This document shows positions 45,304 through 52,971 of a stretch of 64,000 bases of DNA, piece by piece (position 1 is the first letter of the stretch; the number at the start of each line of letters is the position of its first letter). The translations under genes were made by a program, and so were the position numbers. The notes below the pieces were generated by a model. That model was not told the origin of the DNA. It worked only from the letters and a program-made list of their open reading frames with translations, and did no database searches. Source of the stretch: an uncultured Planctomycetia bacterium (GTDB lineage Bacteria; Planctomycetota; Phycisphaerae; Phycisphaerales; SM1A02); assembly GCA_937871505.1 (NCBI GenBank), contig CALMPF010000026.1:248001-312000 (forward strand). Reading direction: 5' to 3'.

Positions 45304-47054
45304 CGGGCGGCCTCCGGAAGGGGCATGCAGAGTCCGTAGCCGTTGTGTCGACCGACGCCCAGGAGGACCGGACCGACGACCGGCTCGGCAAACCGAAGTC
45401 GAACGTGAAGCTGAGGCCGGGCCGCGGCCGTCCCGCGCGACGGATAGGCCGGAAACCCGTCGCCGTCCCGCATCGTCGCTGCGCCGTGCAGCGCACCGTC
45501 ACGGCGGCGGAGCTGGCGTGCGATCGAGCGCGGGACTCCGCGGACGAACGCGGTCGTGTCGAGGTCGACCTCCTCCGGCTGCGGCAGGCCGATGCGAGCG
45601 CAGGCGGCGACGACGATTGCCGCCGCTTCGCGGCGCCAGGCCTCCGGGTCGACGAGCCGGTCGGCCTTGGGGAACCGGTCAAGCACGACCGGTGTCACCG
45701 ATCCCCACACGACGGCACCGTCCGGCGCCGCCGTCCAGCGCTCGGGATGAAGCGAACGGCGCGTGTCGTTCGGATCGCGGCGGGTCACGCTCCAGGTGCC
45801 AAGTCGACCGAGCAGGAGCCTCAGCGTCCGCCGAACTCCTGTCGCCGGATCGATGAGGGTCGGTCGCAGCGCTGCCGCGAGCGCCCCCCGATCGAGCGAT
45901 CTCGGCAGCGCGAGCGCGATCCCGAGCAGCGCTCCATCGGCGTGGCGATGTCCGAGGTGGGCCAGCGGGAAGCACGCGAGATGACAGCCGTCCGCGCTTC
46001 GATTCGGCTCGCCGTTCTCGGAGTGGCCGCTCAGCCATGGCGGCGCAGGCTGCTCCACCAGCTTCAGCAGCAGCGCGCGGAGGGCGCGACAGACGGCGAG
46101 CGTCGCGGGGAGTCCCAGCTTCGTCGAGGGCGCGCCGTCGTCCTCGCCCGCGAGGATCACGAGATCGCTGTCGAAGCACGTCCGGCTCGATGCCGGGGGC
46201 ATCGAGCGGACCGGGTGGTATTCCACGAACCGGGAGATCCGCGGACGCTGCGGCGGGCGCGGCTCCGTCCGCGCCCGCTCGTCGCGGAGCGCTGCGATCT
46301 GTGCGTCGAGTTCCAGCTTGCGCTCCTTCGAACCCGCGCCCCTGATCGCCTTGCGGGACGCCTCCAGCTCCGGAAGGAGACGATCGAGGTCGGCGGCTCG
46401 GAGCGCGGTCTTCACATCTACGCAGCGGGCGAGCGCGTCGAGCGTTCCCCGGCCGCCGCTGCGCAGCATCGATCCCGGGCTGAGCTCGCCTTCCGGCTCG
46501 GCCGCACGCCAGCGCTGGTGCAGGATACCGAGGCCGTCGGGCTCCCTCTCGGGATCGGCCGGGTCGTCCAGAAGCCAGATCGCCACCACGCTTGAGGAGT
46601 GACCGATCCGCGTCACCTTGCGGCAGAGGCGACCGAGGGCCTCGCGGTGAAGTTCGAGCCCGTCGGCCTGATGCCACTGGAGAAGGCACGGCTCGTCGCC
46701 GATCCAGACCTTCGGGAACGTGCGCGGCTGCCGCACGCGGGTCATGCTCGGCACCGACTGAAGCGGCGCGTTGCTCGCCTCGATCTGGTCATTCACCGGG
46801 ACGAATGCGGTCACGACCGTGCGCTCCGCGTCGGGGAGCAGGGCGGGTGCGATGAGTTCGGGATCCCCGAGCGTCTCCAGCCAGCGCAGGGCGCTCCCCT
46901 CGGCGGGGTCCTCCCCGGTCTCGAACCACGCCGCCGCGAGGGCCATGAAGACGCGGGCCGGATGCGGTGGCCACTCGGCCCGGTCGCGGTTGGCATGATC
47001 CGTCGCGACCGCATAGCCCGTCAGGTACTCCCAGCCGATCACGAGTCCCGCCAT
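45300..47054 (-). CDS. csb2: Type I-G Cas5-Cas6 fusion (Csb2, GSU0054 type)
   Basis: 584-residue RAMP-family protein. The N-terminal Cas5-like half opens LVIGWEYLTGYAVATDHANR and RAEWPPHPARVFMALAAAW, typical of I-G/I-U Cas5. The C-terminal Cas6-like half ends in the Gly-rich loop GVGRHNGYGLCMPLPEA. It should cap the crRNA 5' handle in Cascade and cut pre-crRNA in the repeat. The start is 1 bp after the csb1 stop and the stop overlaps the cas3 start, so the three effector genes form a tight operon. Confidence 0.9.
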   Translation of the reverse strand: MAGLVIGWEYLTGYAVATDHANRDRAEWPPHPARVFMALAAAWFETGEDPAEGSALRWLETLGDPELIAPALLPDAERTVVTAFVPVNDQIEASNAPLQSVPSMTRVRQPRTFPKVWIGDEPCLLQWHQADGLELHREALGRLCRKVTRIGHSSSVVAIWLLDDPADPEREPDGLGILHQRWRAAEPEGELSPGSMLRSGGRGTLDALARCVDVKTALRAADLDRLLPELEASRKAIRGAGSKERKLELDAQIAALRDERARTEPRPPQRPRISRFVEYHPVRSMPPASSRTCFDSDLVILAGEDDGAPSTKLGLPATLAVCRALRALLLKLVEQPAPPWLSGHSENGEPNRSADGCHLACFPLAHLGHRHADGALLGIALALPRSLDRGALAAALRPTLIDPATGVRRTLRLLLGRLGTWSVTRRDPNDTRRSLHPERWTAAPDGAVVWGSVTPVVLDRFPKADRLVDPEAWRREAAAIVVAACARIGLPQPEEVDLDTTAFVRGVPRSIARQLRRRDGALHGAATMRDGDGFPAYPSRGTAAARPQLHVRLRFAEPVVGPVLLGVGRHNGYGLCMPLPEAAR

Positions 47055-47055
47055 G

Positions 47056-48333
47056 TCAGGACACCTCCTCTCCGCCTGAGGTCGCGGCGAGCTTCTGGCT
47101 TCGGGCGACGAGGCGCACGAGCTGTTCCGACGGCGTGAGCACGACGGGCTCCTCGCGCCAGCGCAAGCCGAGCTTCGCTGCCGCAGCCACAGCCGCTCCG
47201 AGGAGGTCGATGGCCTGGGCCGACTCCACCGTGAATCGATCAGGCGTGGTGCCCGGTCGCGCGAGCAGCTCCCACTGCGCGGGCTCTTCCGGCCAGAGCA
47301 GGCAGCGCGAGCGGAGATCGAGCCCCTGCTCCGCAGCGAGCGCAGCGCCGCAGAGGCCCAGCGCCGCGAGCACGGTGCGACCCGCCGCATCGACGGCTGG
47401 GTCGAAGGCGCCGTCGATCGGGAATCGAAGTCGGCGCAGCGCCGCGAGCGAGATCACGATCGACTGCTCGGCGCTGGAGATCGTGACGCCGCCGGCGAGG
47501 TACTCGCCGTCCTTTCCGAGTTCGGAGAGCGACGGCGTCACGTTGCCGTGATTGGCCTCGGAGGGCTTGCCGTCCTTCCCGAGGAGCTTCGGCTTGCCCT
47601 TCTCCTTCGCGGCCTCGGCAGGATCATCGGTGTAGTGGAGGCCCGAGGAGTTCGCCGCGGCGTAGAGCACGGCCGACTTGACCTGAATCGCCAGCGGGTC
47701 GATTCGGCTGCTGCTCTTCACACCGAGGACAGCGTCGATGCCGACGATCTCGCTCACGAGCGCGCGCTCGAACTTCGCCCCGAGACCGCCCTTCGGGCCG
47801 GTCGAGTCCCACATGCCCAGCAGAAGGGCCGTCGGGCAGTGCTCATAGAGCGGCGTGGCGTTGGCGATGTTCGCTGCCCCGATCCGACGCCCGATCTCCG
47901 AGGCGCGGAATGGCGCGCCGTCGAGGAGGCTGTCGCGGAGGATCGCGTCGGCGATGCGGTGGGGGGCCTGGAGCGAGGAGATCCGCCCGACCGGATCGAA
48001 CAGGCGCAGCGCTTCGGGCTTGCCTTCGCCCGGCCAGAACGGACCGAAGTCGACCTCGATCACGGGGATTCGCAGAGCTCCTGCGTCGATGGCCTGCTGG
48101 AGCGCATCCTCGATGCGGTTGGCCTGCGACTGGACGGAGTCGAGCAGGACACAGGGGACCGGCTCAGCGCGCCCCGGAAGTCGTCGCTTCTCTGTCGCGT
48201 AGACAGATCCGGCATAGGTCGGCGGGAAGACCTTCGTCCCCGGACCCCCGGCGGGCTGAAGGGTGGTTCGGGAGCGCAAGGCGGCGGCGCCGGCGAGGGC
48301 GGATTGGAGCGTGGAGAGGGTGAGTTGGGGCAT
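47056..48333 (-). CDS. csb1: Type I-G Cas7 (Csb1, GSU0053 type)
   Basis: 425-residue backbone subunit of Cascade. The family opening (LQSALAGAAALRSRTTLQPAGG then KVFPPTYAG, shown in parts), VLLDSVQSQANRIEDAL, ISSLQAPHRIADAILRDS and LYEHCPTALLLGMWDSTGPK are characteristic of Csb1. It should polymerise along the spacer part of the crRNA. A ribosome binding site GAGGATC precedes ATG 48333. It lies 87 bp downstream of the sigma-like gene and is followed at once by csb2. No separate Csb3/Cas8 gene is seen. Confidence 0.9.
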   Translation of the reverse strand: MPQLTLSTLQSALAGAAALRSRTTLQPAGGPGTKVFPPTYAGSVYATEKRRLPGRAEPVPCVLLDSVQSQANRIEDALQQAIDAGALRIPVIEVDFGPFWPGEGKPEALRLFDPVGRISSLQAPHRIADAILRDSLLDGAPFRASEIGRRIGAANIANATPLYEHCPTALLLGMWDSTGPKGGLGAKFERALVSEIVGIDAVLGVKSSSRIDPLAIQVKSAVLYAAANSSGLHYTDDPAEAAKEKGKPKLLGKDGKPSEANHGNVTPSLSELGKDGEYLAGGVTISSAEQSIVISLAALRRLRFPIDGAFDPAVDAAGRTVLAALGLCGAALAAEQGLDLRSRCLLWPEEPAQWELLARPGTTPDRFTVESAQAIDLLGAAVAAAAKLGLRWREEPVVLTPSEQLVRLVARSQKLAATSGGEEVS

Positions 48334-48420
48334 TGTTGATCCTCGAAGCAGAAGGGTCCGAGAGACTTGGTGAGGCGCGCGCGGGCGACGAGGGCCGGAG
48401 CGCGCGAACGGTGGCGGGGG

Positions 48421-48963
48421 CTATTCTGGGTCGCCGAGGAGGTCGCGCTCGAGACGGGAACGAGCACGGGAGAGCAGGCTCGCCGCGGTCCCCTCGGCGA
48501 CGCCGAGATCTTCCGCGATCCCCCGGTTCGTCCGCTGATTGCGCCGCCGCTGCACCGCCCGCCAAGCGCGCCCTGCGAGCGACGCTTCCCAGCGATGAGC
48601 GACCTGTCGGCAGAGCGCTTCTCGCTCGGAGTCGGCCGCAACGTCGGCCAGCGATCTGGAGCTCGTTGGGCGCGCAAGGCGATGCGCGTCGGTCTCGAGC
48701 CAGCGCAGGTACCTTCGCTCTCTGGATCGGCCGCGAACCACGTCGATGGCCCTGCGGCGGATCACGGTGACCATGAACGAATCCGACGCGAGATCGGTCG
48801 ACGTCGCGTTCCGAAGCGACATCCAGGCGAGCGTCTCGAGGTCCTTGGCCATCTCCTCGACGGTGGTACCCCGTCCGGCGAGCGACCTTGCGGTTTGCAG
48901 GGTGGCGGGAGCGACTCGGCTGAGCGCGGCGAGCGCGGCGTCCTCGGATGGAGTCTGGTGCAT
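48421..48963 (-). CDS. Sigma-factor-like protein at head of effector cas operon
   Basis: 180-residue protein with the look of an ECF-type sigma factor. A region-2-like stretch is SFMVTVIRRRAIDVVRGRSR, followed by RERRYLRWLE. A C-terminal region-4 helix-turn-helix reads RGIAEDLGVAEGTAASLLSR, ARSRLERDLL. Region 2 is shorter and more diverged than usual, so promoter melting may be lost. It begins with AGGAG 8 nt before the ATG and sits 87 bp upstream of csb1 on the same strand, so it is probably cotranscribed with the Cascade genes. A control role for the CRISPR locus is inferred from position only. Confidence 0.7.
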   Translation of the reverse strand: MHQTPSEDAALAALSRVAPATLQTARSLAGRGTTVEEMAKDLETLAWMSLRNATSTDLASDSFMVTVIRRRAIDVVRGRSRERRYLRWLETDAHRLARPTSSRSLADVAADSEREALCRQVAHRWEASLAGRAWRAVQRRRNQRTNRGIAEDLGVAEGTAASLLSRARSRLERDLLGDPE

Positions 48964-49059
48964 TCGGTCTGCTCCTGAGGGGCGGACGGTGCCGGCGACG
49001 CGGGCTGCGGATCCGACCCGGGAGTGCAGTCGCGAGCTGAGCCGGTTCCTTGCGTGCTG

Positions 49060-49150
49060 TTAGAGTATCATGATTGCCATAGAATTCATAAAAGCAAACC
49101 TATCCCTAAATTGCAGGGCCTCGGCCAATCTCAGAAGTTCATCTTAACCC
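49060..49150 (-). promoter_or_regulatory. AT-rich putative promoter of the effector cas operon
   Basis: The only clearly AT-rich stretch in this part of the window lies about 100-190 bp upstream of the sigma-like gene. On the minus strand it contains TTTGCTTTTATGAATTC and GATACT, which could serve as core promoter elements, though I see no canonical -35/-10 pair. It overlaps the tiny plus-strand ORF. Confidence 0.4.
49070..49147 (+). CDS. Tiny AT-rich ORF upstream of pseudo-repeat unit
   Basis: 25-codon ORF (MIAIEFIKANLSLNCRASAN followed by LRSSS) ending TAA, in the AT-rich stretch antisense to the cas-operon leader. It uses codons that are rare in this GC-rich genome: ATA twice, CTA twice, plus AGG and AGA. 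There is no ribosome binding site; TAGAGT lies 3 nt before the ATG. In CreTA modules a tiny toxin RNA/ORF rich in rare codons precedes the crRNA-like antitoxin. This ORF has a similar place, but its expression and function are unproven, and chance is a real alternative in AT-rich DNA. Confidence 0.3.
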   Translation: MIAIEFIKANLSLNCRASANLRSSS

Positions 49151-49290
49151 GATATCTTGCAGTGCTTTGCGGACGTGCGTGACGCCGGGATCGCGAGGAG
49201 GCAGTGCAAGACAATTGTGTGGGGATCGACTTGCGCTGCTACACCGTGGCGGCTGATTCGTCGGCCGATCGGTTGAGAGCGTCCGGGTTT

Positions 49291-49398
49291 GCAGGCGGCC
49301 GGGCGGAGCGGCGGCCCCATTGAAGCGGGCTCGGTTTCCTCGCGTGAATCCGTAGGATTCCTCATTCCGCCGCTCCGCTCCGTCGCCCGAGGCACCGC
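49291..49398 (+). ncRNA. Candidate crRNA-like RNA: pseudo-repeat, 36-nt pseudo-spacer, pseudo-repeat
   Basis: 49291-49326 is a 36-nt sequence whose last 21 bases (GAGCGGCGGCCCC, then ATTGAAGC) are identical to the array repeat read 5' to 3' toward the crRNA handle; its first 15 bases are diverged. After exactly 36 nt (49327-49362) a second block starting 49363 matches repeat positions 4-13 (TCCGCCGCTC) in register and then diverges. The unit points to the plus strand, opposite to the main array, and lies between cas2 and the effector operon. Processing by Cas6 would give an RNA with the ATTGAAGC handle. The pseudo-spacer contains a GAATCC/GGATTC hairpin. The alternative is a dead remnant of an array. 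Confidence 0.6.
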
Positions 49399-49561
49399 TC
49401 CGACGGGGTGGGTCTGCCCAGAGGGAAAGCTATCGCCGGACCGGACCGCCCGGCGACGACGCGCGACGAGGGTCGCTGGGGTGCGACCCTGCCGCCCCGA
49501 GCCCCGCGCATCTCGCCCCTCACAGGGATGCGCTGACCTGCGTCGAGGCGGTTGCTCCCCC

Positions 49562-49852
49562 TCACACCACGATCACGCTCCCTTCCTGCTTCGGCGTTCC
49601 GACGCCGAGGAACGAGGAACTCTCCCGCGCCGCGTCCTCGTTGGCGCCGAGGTCGACGATGAGGATCTGATCTTCGCGCTGGTTCATCGTCTCGCGGAGC
49701 TCGGTCTCGAGCCGGACGCGGTCGATCGCCTTGAGGGTGCACCAGAAGACGGAGTACTGCCAAGGCTCGCCGTACGCCTTCATCAGGCGATGGACGGAGC
49801 GGAGCCGCTTGGCGTCGCGGATGTCGTAACAGACGAGGTAGCAGCGGCGCAT
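49562..49852 (-). CDS. cas2: CRISPR adaptation endonuclease-like Cas2
   Basis: 96-residue Cas2. It opens with the ferredoxin-fold strand RRCYLVCYDIRDAKRLRSVH, carrying the conserved Asp of YDI, followed by GEPWQYSVFWCTL and the C-terminal IVDLGANED strand. It forms the Cas1-Cas2 integrase that inserts new spacers. It is separated from the upstream cas4-cas1 gene by a 417-bp gap filled with 36-bp tandem repeats, whereas in most loci the two genes abut. Confidence 0.93.
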   Translation of the reverse strand: MRRCYLVCYDIRDAKRLRSVHRLMKAYGEPWQYSVFWCTLKAIDRVRLETELRETMNQREDQILIVDLGANEDAARESSSFLGVGTPKQEGSVIVV

Positions 49853-49947
49853 GGGGTGGAGCCATCGAAAGCAGCGAGAGGCGCGAGCGGCGCGAGAGCG
49901 ACGAGACGAGCGAGAGGAGCGAGAGCAGTGAGCCCAGAGAGCCCAGG

Positions 49948-50055
49948 GAGCCCATTGAGGCCTGAGAGACCAGAGAGCCCAGTGAGCCCATTGAGGCCTG
50001 AGAGACCAGAGAGCTCAGTGAGCCCATTGAGGCCTGAGAGACCGCAGCGCCCGCA
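49948..50055. repeat. 36-bp tandem repeat, 3 units, between cas2 and cas4-cas1
   Basis: Three 36-bp units beginning GAGCCCATTGAGGCCTGAGA at 49948, 49984 and 50020; the third diverges in its last bases. Flanking DNA (49900-50110) has shorter related 9-12 bp units (GAGCCCAGA, GGAGAGGCTGGAGTGGCC). The unit is unrelated to the CRISPR repeat in spite of the equal length. Frames crossing it give Ser/Gly/Leu-repeat peptides that I do not regard as genes. Confidence 0.85.
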
Positions 50056-50269
50056 GTGACCGGAGAGGCTGGAGTGGCCGGAGAGGCTGGAGTGGCCGGA
50101 GAGTCCGAACCGACGGGAGAGACTGGAAAGACCTGAGACGCGGGAGAGGCGCGCGACGCAAAGAGGCGGCGGTGGCATCTGCGGGCGTGGCCGCGAACGT
50201 CGCCGGGGGCGTCGACGCGGCATGGCGCCGCTCCCGGACGCCGCAGCGGGAGACACGGGCGCTGGAGTG

Positions 50270-52087
50270 CTACCGCGTCGTGAGAAACTCGAGCGTCGGG
50301 ATCTCCTCGGCGAGCCAGGCGGCGACGAGACGGGCGTGGAGCATGAGCATGCGGCGGTAGCTCAGCCGGTACTCGAAGACGGGGTGCGAGACCTCGGTGT
50401 CCATCCGGCGCCCGTAGGCGGAGAAGAAGCCGCGGCGCCCCGCGTCGGTGAGGGCGCATCCGGCAGCGGTGCGGAGGAAGTGCCCCTCGGAGAGCTCGCC
50501 GCGGTTGAACGCCGAGATCGCGACCGAGTCGGCGATGAGCGGGCGGAACGGCTCCATCAGATCCAGCGCCAGCGCCGGTCGTCCGGGTCGCGTGCTGTGC
50601 AGCGCGCCGATGGTCGGTTCGAGGCTCGCGAGCCGGCACGCCACGACGCACTCGTTGGTGAGCATCGAGTAGGCGAAGGAGAGGACGGCGTTCACCGGGT
50701 CCGGGGGAGGGCGGCGCCGTCTGCCGTTGGCATCGAACATCCGCCCGATCTCCGCGACTCCCTCCTTGAACATGCCGGCGAAGTGCCGGAAGTAGATCGC
50801 GGCGGCGTTGCCCTCGTGACCGCGGAGGGCATCGATCGTGGATGCCCGGCGGGCACCGTCGAGCGCGGCCGCGAGGTCGTCCGCCGCGAGCGAGGGGCAG
50901 TCGACGTGATTGCGCATCAGGAGCGTGCGCTGGTTGGCGATCTTCGCAGTGACCACGGCGCGGGCGAGGCGCAGGGCAGTCTCGGATTCGTCGAGACGAC
51001 GGACCTGGGCCGTCCGCACGCGGGCGCTCGTCGGACCGAGCGGGTCCATCATCGCCACGAGACGGCCCGCCGCCGAGAGGAACGCCACCGGCACCGAGTG
51101 CTGCGCGAGGACCGTGAGCGCCTGCGTGGAGACCTGGACGCTGCCGAGCACCGCGAGCGACTCGAGCCCCGCCAGCGGAACGTCACGGACGAGCGCGCCC
51201 TCGCGGTCCGTCAGTCGCAGCGACTCGCCGCGAACGCCCACCTTCACGCCCTCACGCTGCGCGACGAGATGGACGCCGTCGTCCCGGGGCGGCCAGAGGC
51301 GCCGGGGGGCGGGGCGATCGTCGAGCGCGGAAGCACCCGCCGGTCCGTCGCGCCCGCCGGCCCCGCCGCGCTCGGCCGGGAGATCGTCGGTCGGGGAGTC
51401 GATCGTCAGAGGGACCAGGCGCTGGTGGTTGATCTCGTCAGGGAGGCAGATCGGCTGGAGCGAGCAGCGCGGGCAGCGTGGGTCATTCACAAGCGGCTGC
51501 GGACGCGGGCCGGAAGCCGCGCGGCGAGCCGCCTCAAGCGCGCAAAGCGCCTCCTGCCGAAGGGCTTCGTCGACGCGGAGCACGACCGTGCACTTCTCGG
51601 CCGCGTAGTAGATCCGCGCTTCGTGAACGGCATAGCCGGCCTCTTCGAGGAGGATCGCCTGAAGGCCGACCTGCACCCGATCGGTCGGCCACGCCGTCGG
51701 AGCTTCGAGCGGGAGGAGCGGCTCCATCATCTCGTCGCCCGAGTCGCGAGCCGGCGCGGCCCGACTCGGCCGTCCCTTCCGATACTCGACCGGGATGGCG
51801 CGAATGCCCTCGATCTCCGCGATGTCGAGCGTCGCGGTGAGCCCGAGGCGCTCGCTGGTGAGCACGAACGAGCGCACGGCGCGCGGACGATCGGCTTCGG
51901 CGCTGGCTCCCGAGTCGTCGCACTCCTCGGGCGCCAGGCTCGGCTGGTCGACGCGGCGGTGGACGCGCTTCCCGAGCTCGGTATCCGCGCTCGGAGCGAA
52001 GATCCCCTCGACCGTCATGTAGTAGAAAAGCCGCGGGCAGTACGCAAACTCCGCGACGCCGCGAGCGGGCCAGAGCGATTCGTCCAT
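50270..52087 (-). CDS. cas4-cas1: Cas4-Cas1 fusion (type I-G)
   Basis: 605-residue adaptation protein. Cas4 part (about residues 1-225): AEFAYCPRLFYYMTVEG, the RecB-like VEYRKGRPS strand and the C-terminal cysteines CPRCSLQPIC, giving the four-Cys Fe-S site. Cas1 part (about 260-605): EGNAAAIYFRHFAGM (catalytic Glu), LHSTRPGRPALALDLMEPFR (His and Asp of the metal site). It selects and integrates spacers, with the Cas4 part checking the PAM. A strong ribosome binding site (GGAGGGAGGA) precedes ATG 52087. The Cas4-Cas1 fusion is typical of I-G loci. Confidence 0.93.
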   Translation of the reverse strand: MDESLWPARGVAEFAYCPRLFYYMTVEGIFAPSADTELGKRVHRRVDQPSLAPEECDDSGASAEADRPRAVRSFVLTSERLGLTATLDIAEIEGIRAIPVEYRKGRPSRAAPARDSGDEMMEPLLPLEAPTAWPTDRVQVGLQAILLEEAGYAVHEARIYYAAEKCTVVLRVDEALRQEALCALEAARRAASGPRPQPLVNDPRCPRCSLQPICLPDEINHQRLVPLTIDSPTDDLPAERGGAGGRDGPAGASALDDRPAPRRLWPPRDDGVHLVAQREGVKVGVRGESLRLTDREGALVRDVPLAGLESLAVLGSVQVSTQALTVLAQHSVPVAFLSAAGRLVAMMDPLGPTSARVRTAQVRRLDESETALRLARAVVTAKIANQRTLLMRNHVDCPSLAADDLAAALDGARRASTIDALRGHEGNAAAIYFRHFAGMFKEGVAEIGRMFDANGRRRRPPPDPVNAVLSFAYSMLTNECVVACRLASLEPTIGALHSTRPGRPALALDLMEPFRPLIADSVAISAFNRGELSEGHFLRTAAGCALTDAGRRGFFSAYGRRMDTEVSHPVFEYRLSYRRMLMLHARLVAAWLAEEIPTLEFLTTR

Positions 52088-52286
52088 CGAACGTCCTCCC
52101 TCCGGATCTGCCTTCGAGATCCGTTCGGTCCCGCTGGCGCGGGCTCCCGACCATGGCGGTTGCGTGGACTGGACGCCGCTCGAACCGCCGAGAGCATGCT
52201 ACTCGCGAAGGTCCGCCGCTGGCGAATGCGCAGCGCTGCTCCGAGCCGTCGCCGCGAGCGCTGCCGCAGGACGCGCCGCGACGTAT

Positions 52287-52373
52287 CAGGGGCTGGGCGA
52301 CCTGCCCGGCGGCATGTTCTTCAGCCCGGCCAAGGGAACCTCGCCGGAGGCTGCGGCGACGCGTTGGCCGTGA
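52287..52373 (+). pseudogene. Remnant of HAF-repeat secreted protein
   Basis: A short frame encodes YQGLGDLPGGMFFSPAKGTS, very close to the HAF-family extracellular repeat (GLGDLPGG, then S.A.G.S), and ends after about 9 more residues. There is no start, and only one repeat remains, so this looks like a fragment left upstream of the cas genes. Confidence 0.35.
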
Positions 52374-52413
52374 CGACGGCGAGGTCAGGTCGCCGAAGCC
52401 GCAGCGCGGGCGA

Positions 52414-52971
52414 TCATCGCCCGTCCGCGCTGCCGGCGGGCGCGCTCGGCTTCGGAGCCGTGGCGGCGAGCCGCTCCAGCAGCTCGGCTGCGAACGCGCC
52501 ATTCATCTGGAGGTAGGTCGCGAGGCTCGCATCGCTGTTGTCGGAGGCGAGTCGTTCGAGCAGCGCGCGCGCAACGCCGGGATCGATCGATCGGCCGTCT
52601 TCTCGCTCGGCCGCGCGGAAGATCGACCGCGCGAGTTCGCGAAACGCGGCGGTTCGGTCATAGAGGCGCTGCTGCGCGTCTGGCGAGAGCGCTCCGAACT
52701 CCGCCTCGCTCAGCGGAGAGACCGTCAGCGGCATCGTGGCGTTCGCGAGCCTGGCGACGATGGCGTCGTCGAAGACCCGCTCGTCGAGGATGCGCATGAA
52801 GGCAGGCTCGGCGTCGCAGGGGCGCTCGGCCGCGCGGCTGCTGACCCCAGGCGTCGGCTGCGGAGCCGCGAGCGACCGTTCCCGGAGCGCTGGGCGCAGC
52901 CAGAACCACCCCGCCAGGGCCGCCGCCGTGGCCGCGATCACCAGCGCGGGCGTTCGGACGTCACCGGCCAT
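52414..52971 (-). CDS. Uncharacterised single-pass membrane protein
   Basis: 185-residue protein with an N-terminal hydrophobic anchor (TPALVIAATAAALAGWFWL) and a helical Ala/Arg/Glu-rich outer part containing RILDERVFDDAIVARLANAT and FGALSPDAQQRLYDRTAAF. No family recognised. ATG 52971 overlaps the upstream gene by 11 bp, so the two are probably cotranscribed and coupled. Confidence 0.6.
   Translation of the reverse strand: MAGDVRTPALVIAATAAALAGWFWLRPALRERSLAAPQPTPGVSSRAAERPCDAEPAFMRILDERVFDDAIVARLANATMPLTVSPLSEAEFGALSPDAQQRLYDRTAAFRELARSIFRAAEREDGRSIDPGVARALLERLASDNSDASLATYLQMNGAFAAELLERLAATAPKPSAPAGSADGR

Noticed and set aside
49783..50256. Gly/Leu/Ser-repeat ORF between cas2 and cas4-cas1
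   Set aside because: The peptide only reflects the 36-bp DNA repeats. All frames are equally repetitive and the frame overlaps cas2.
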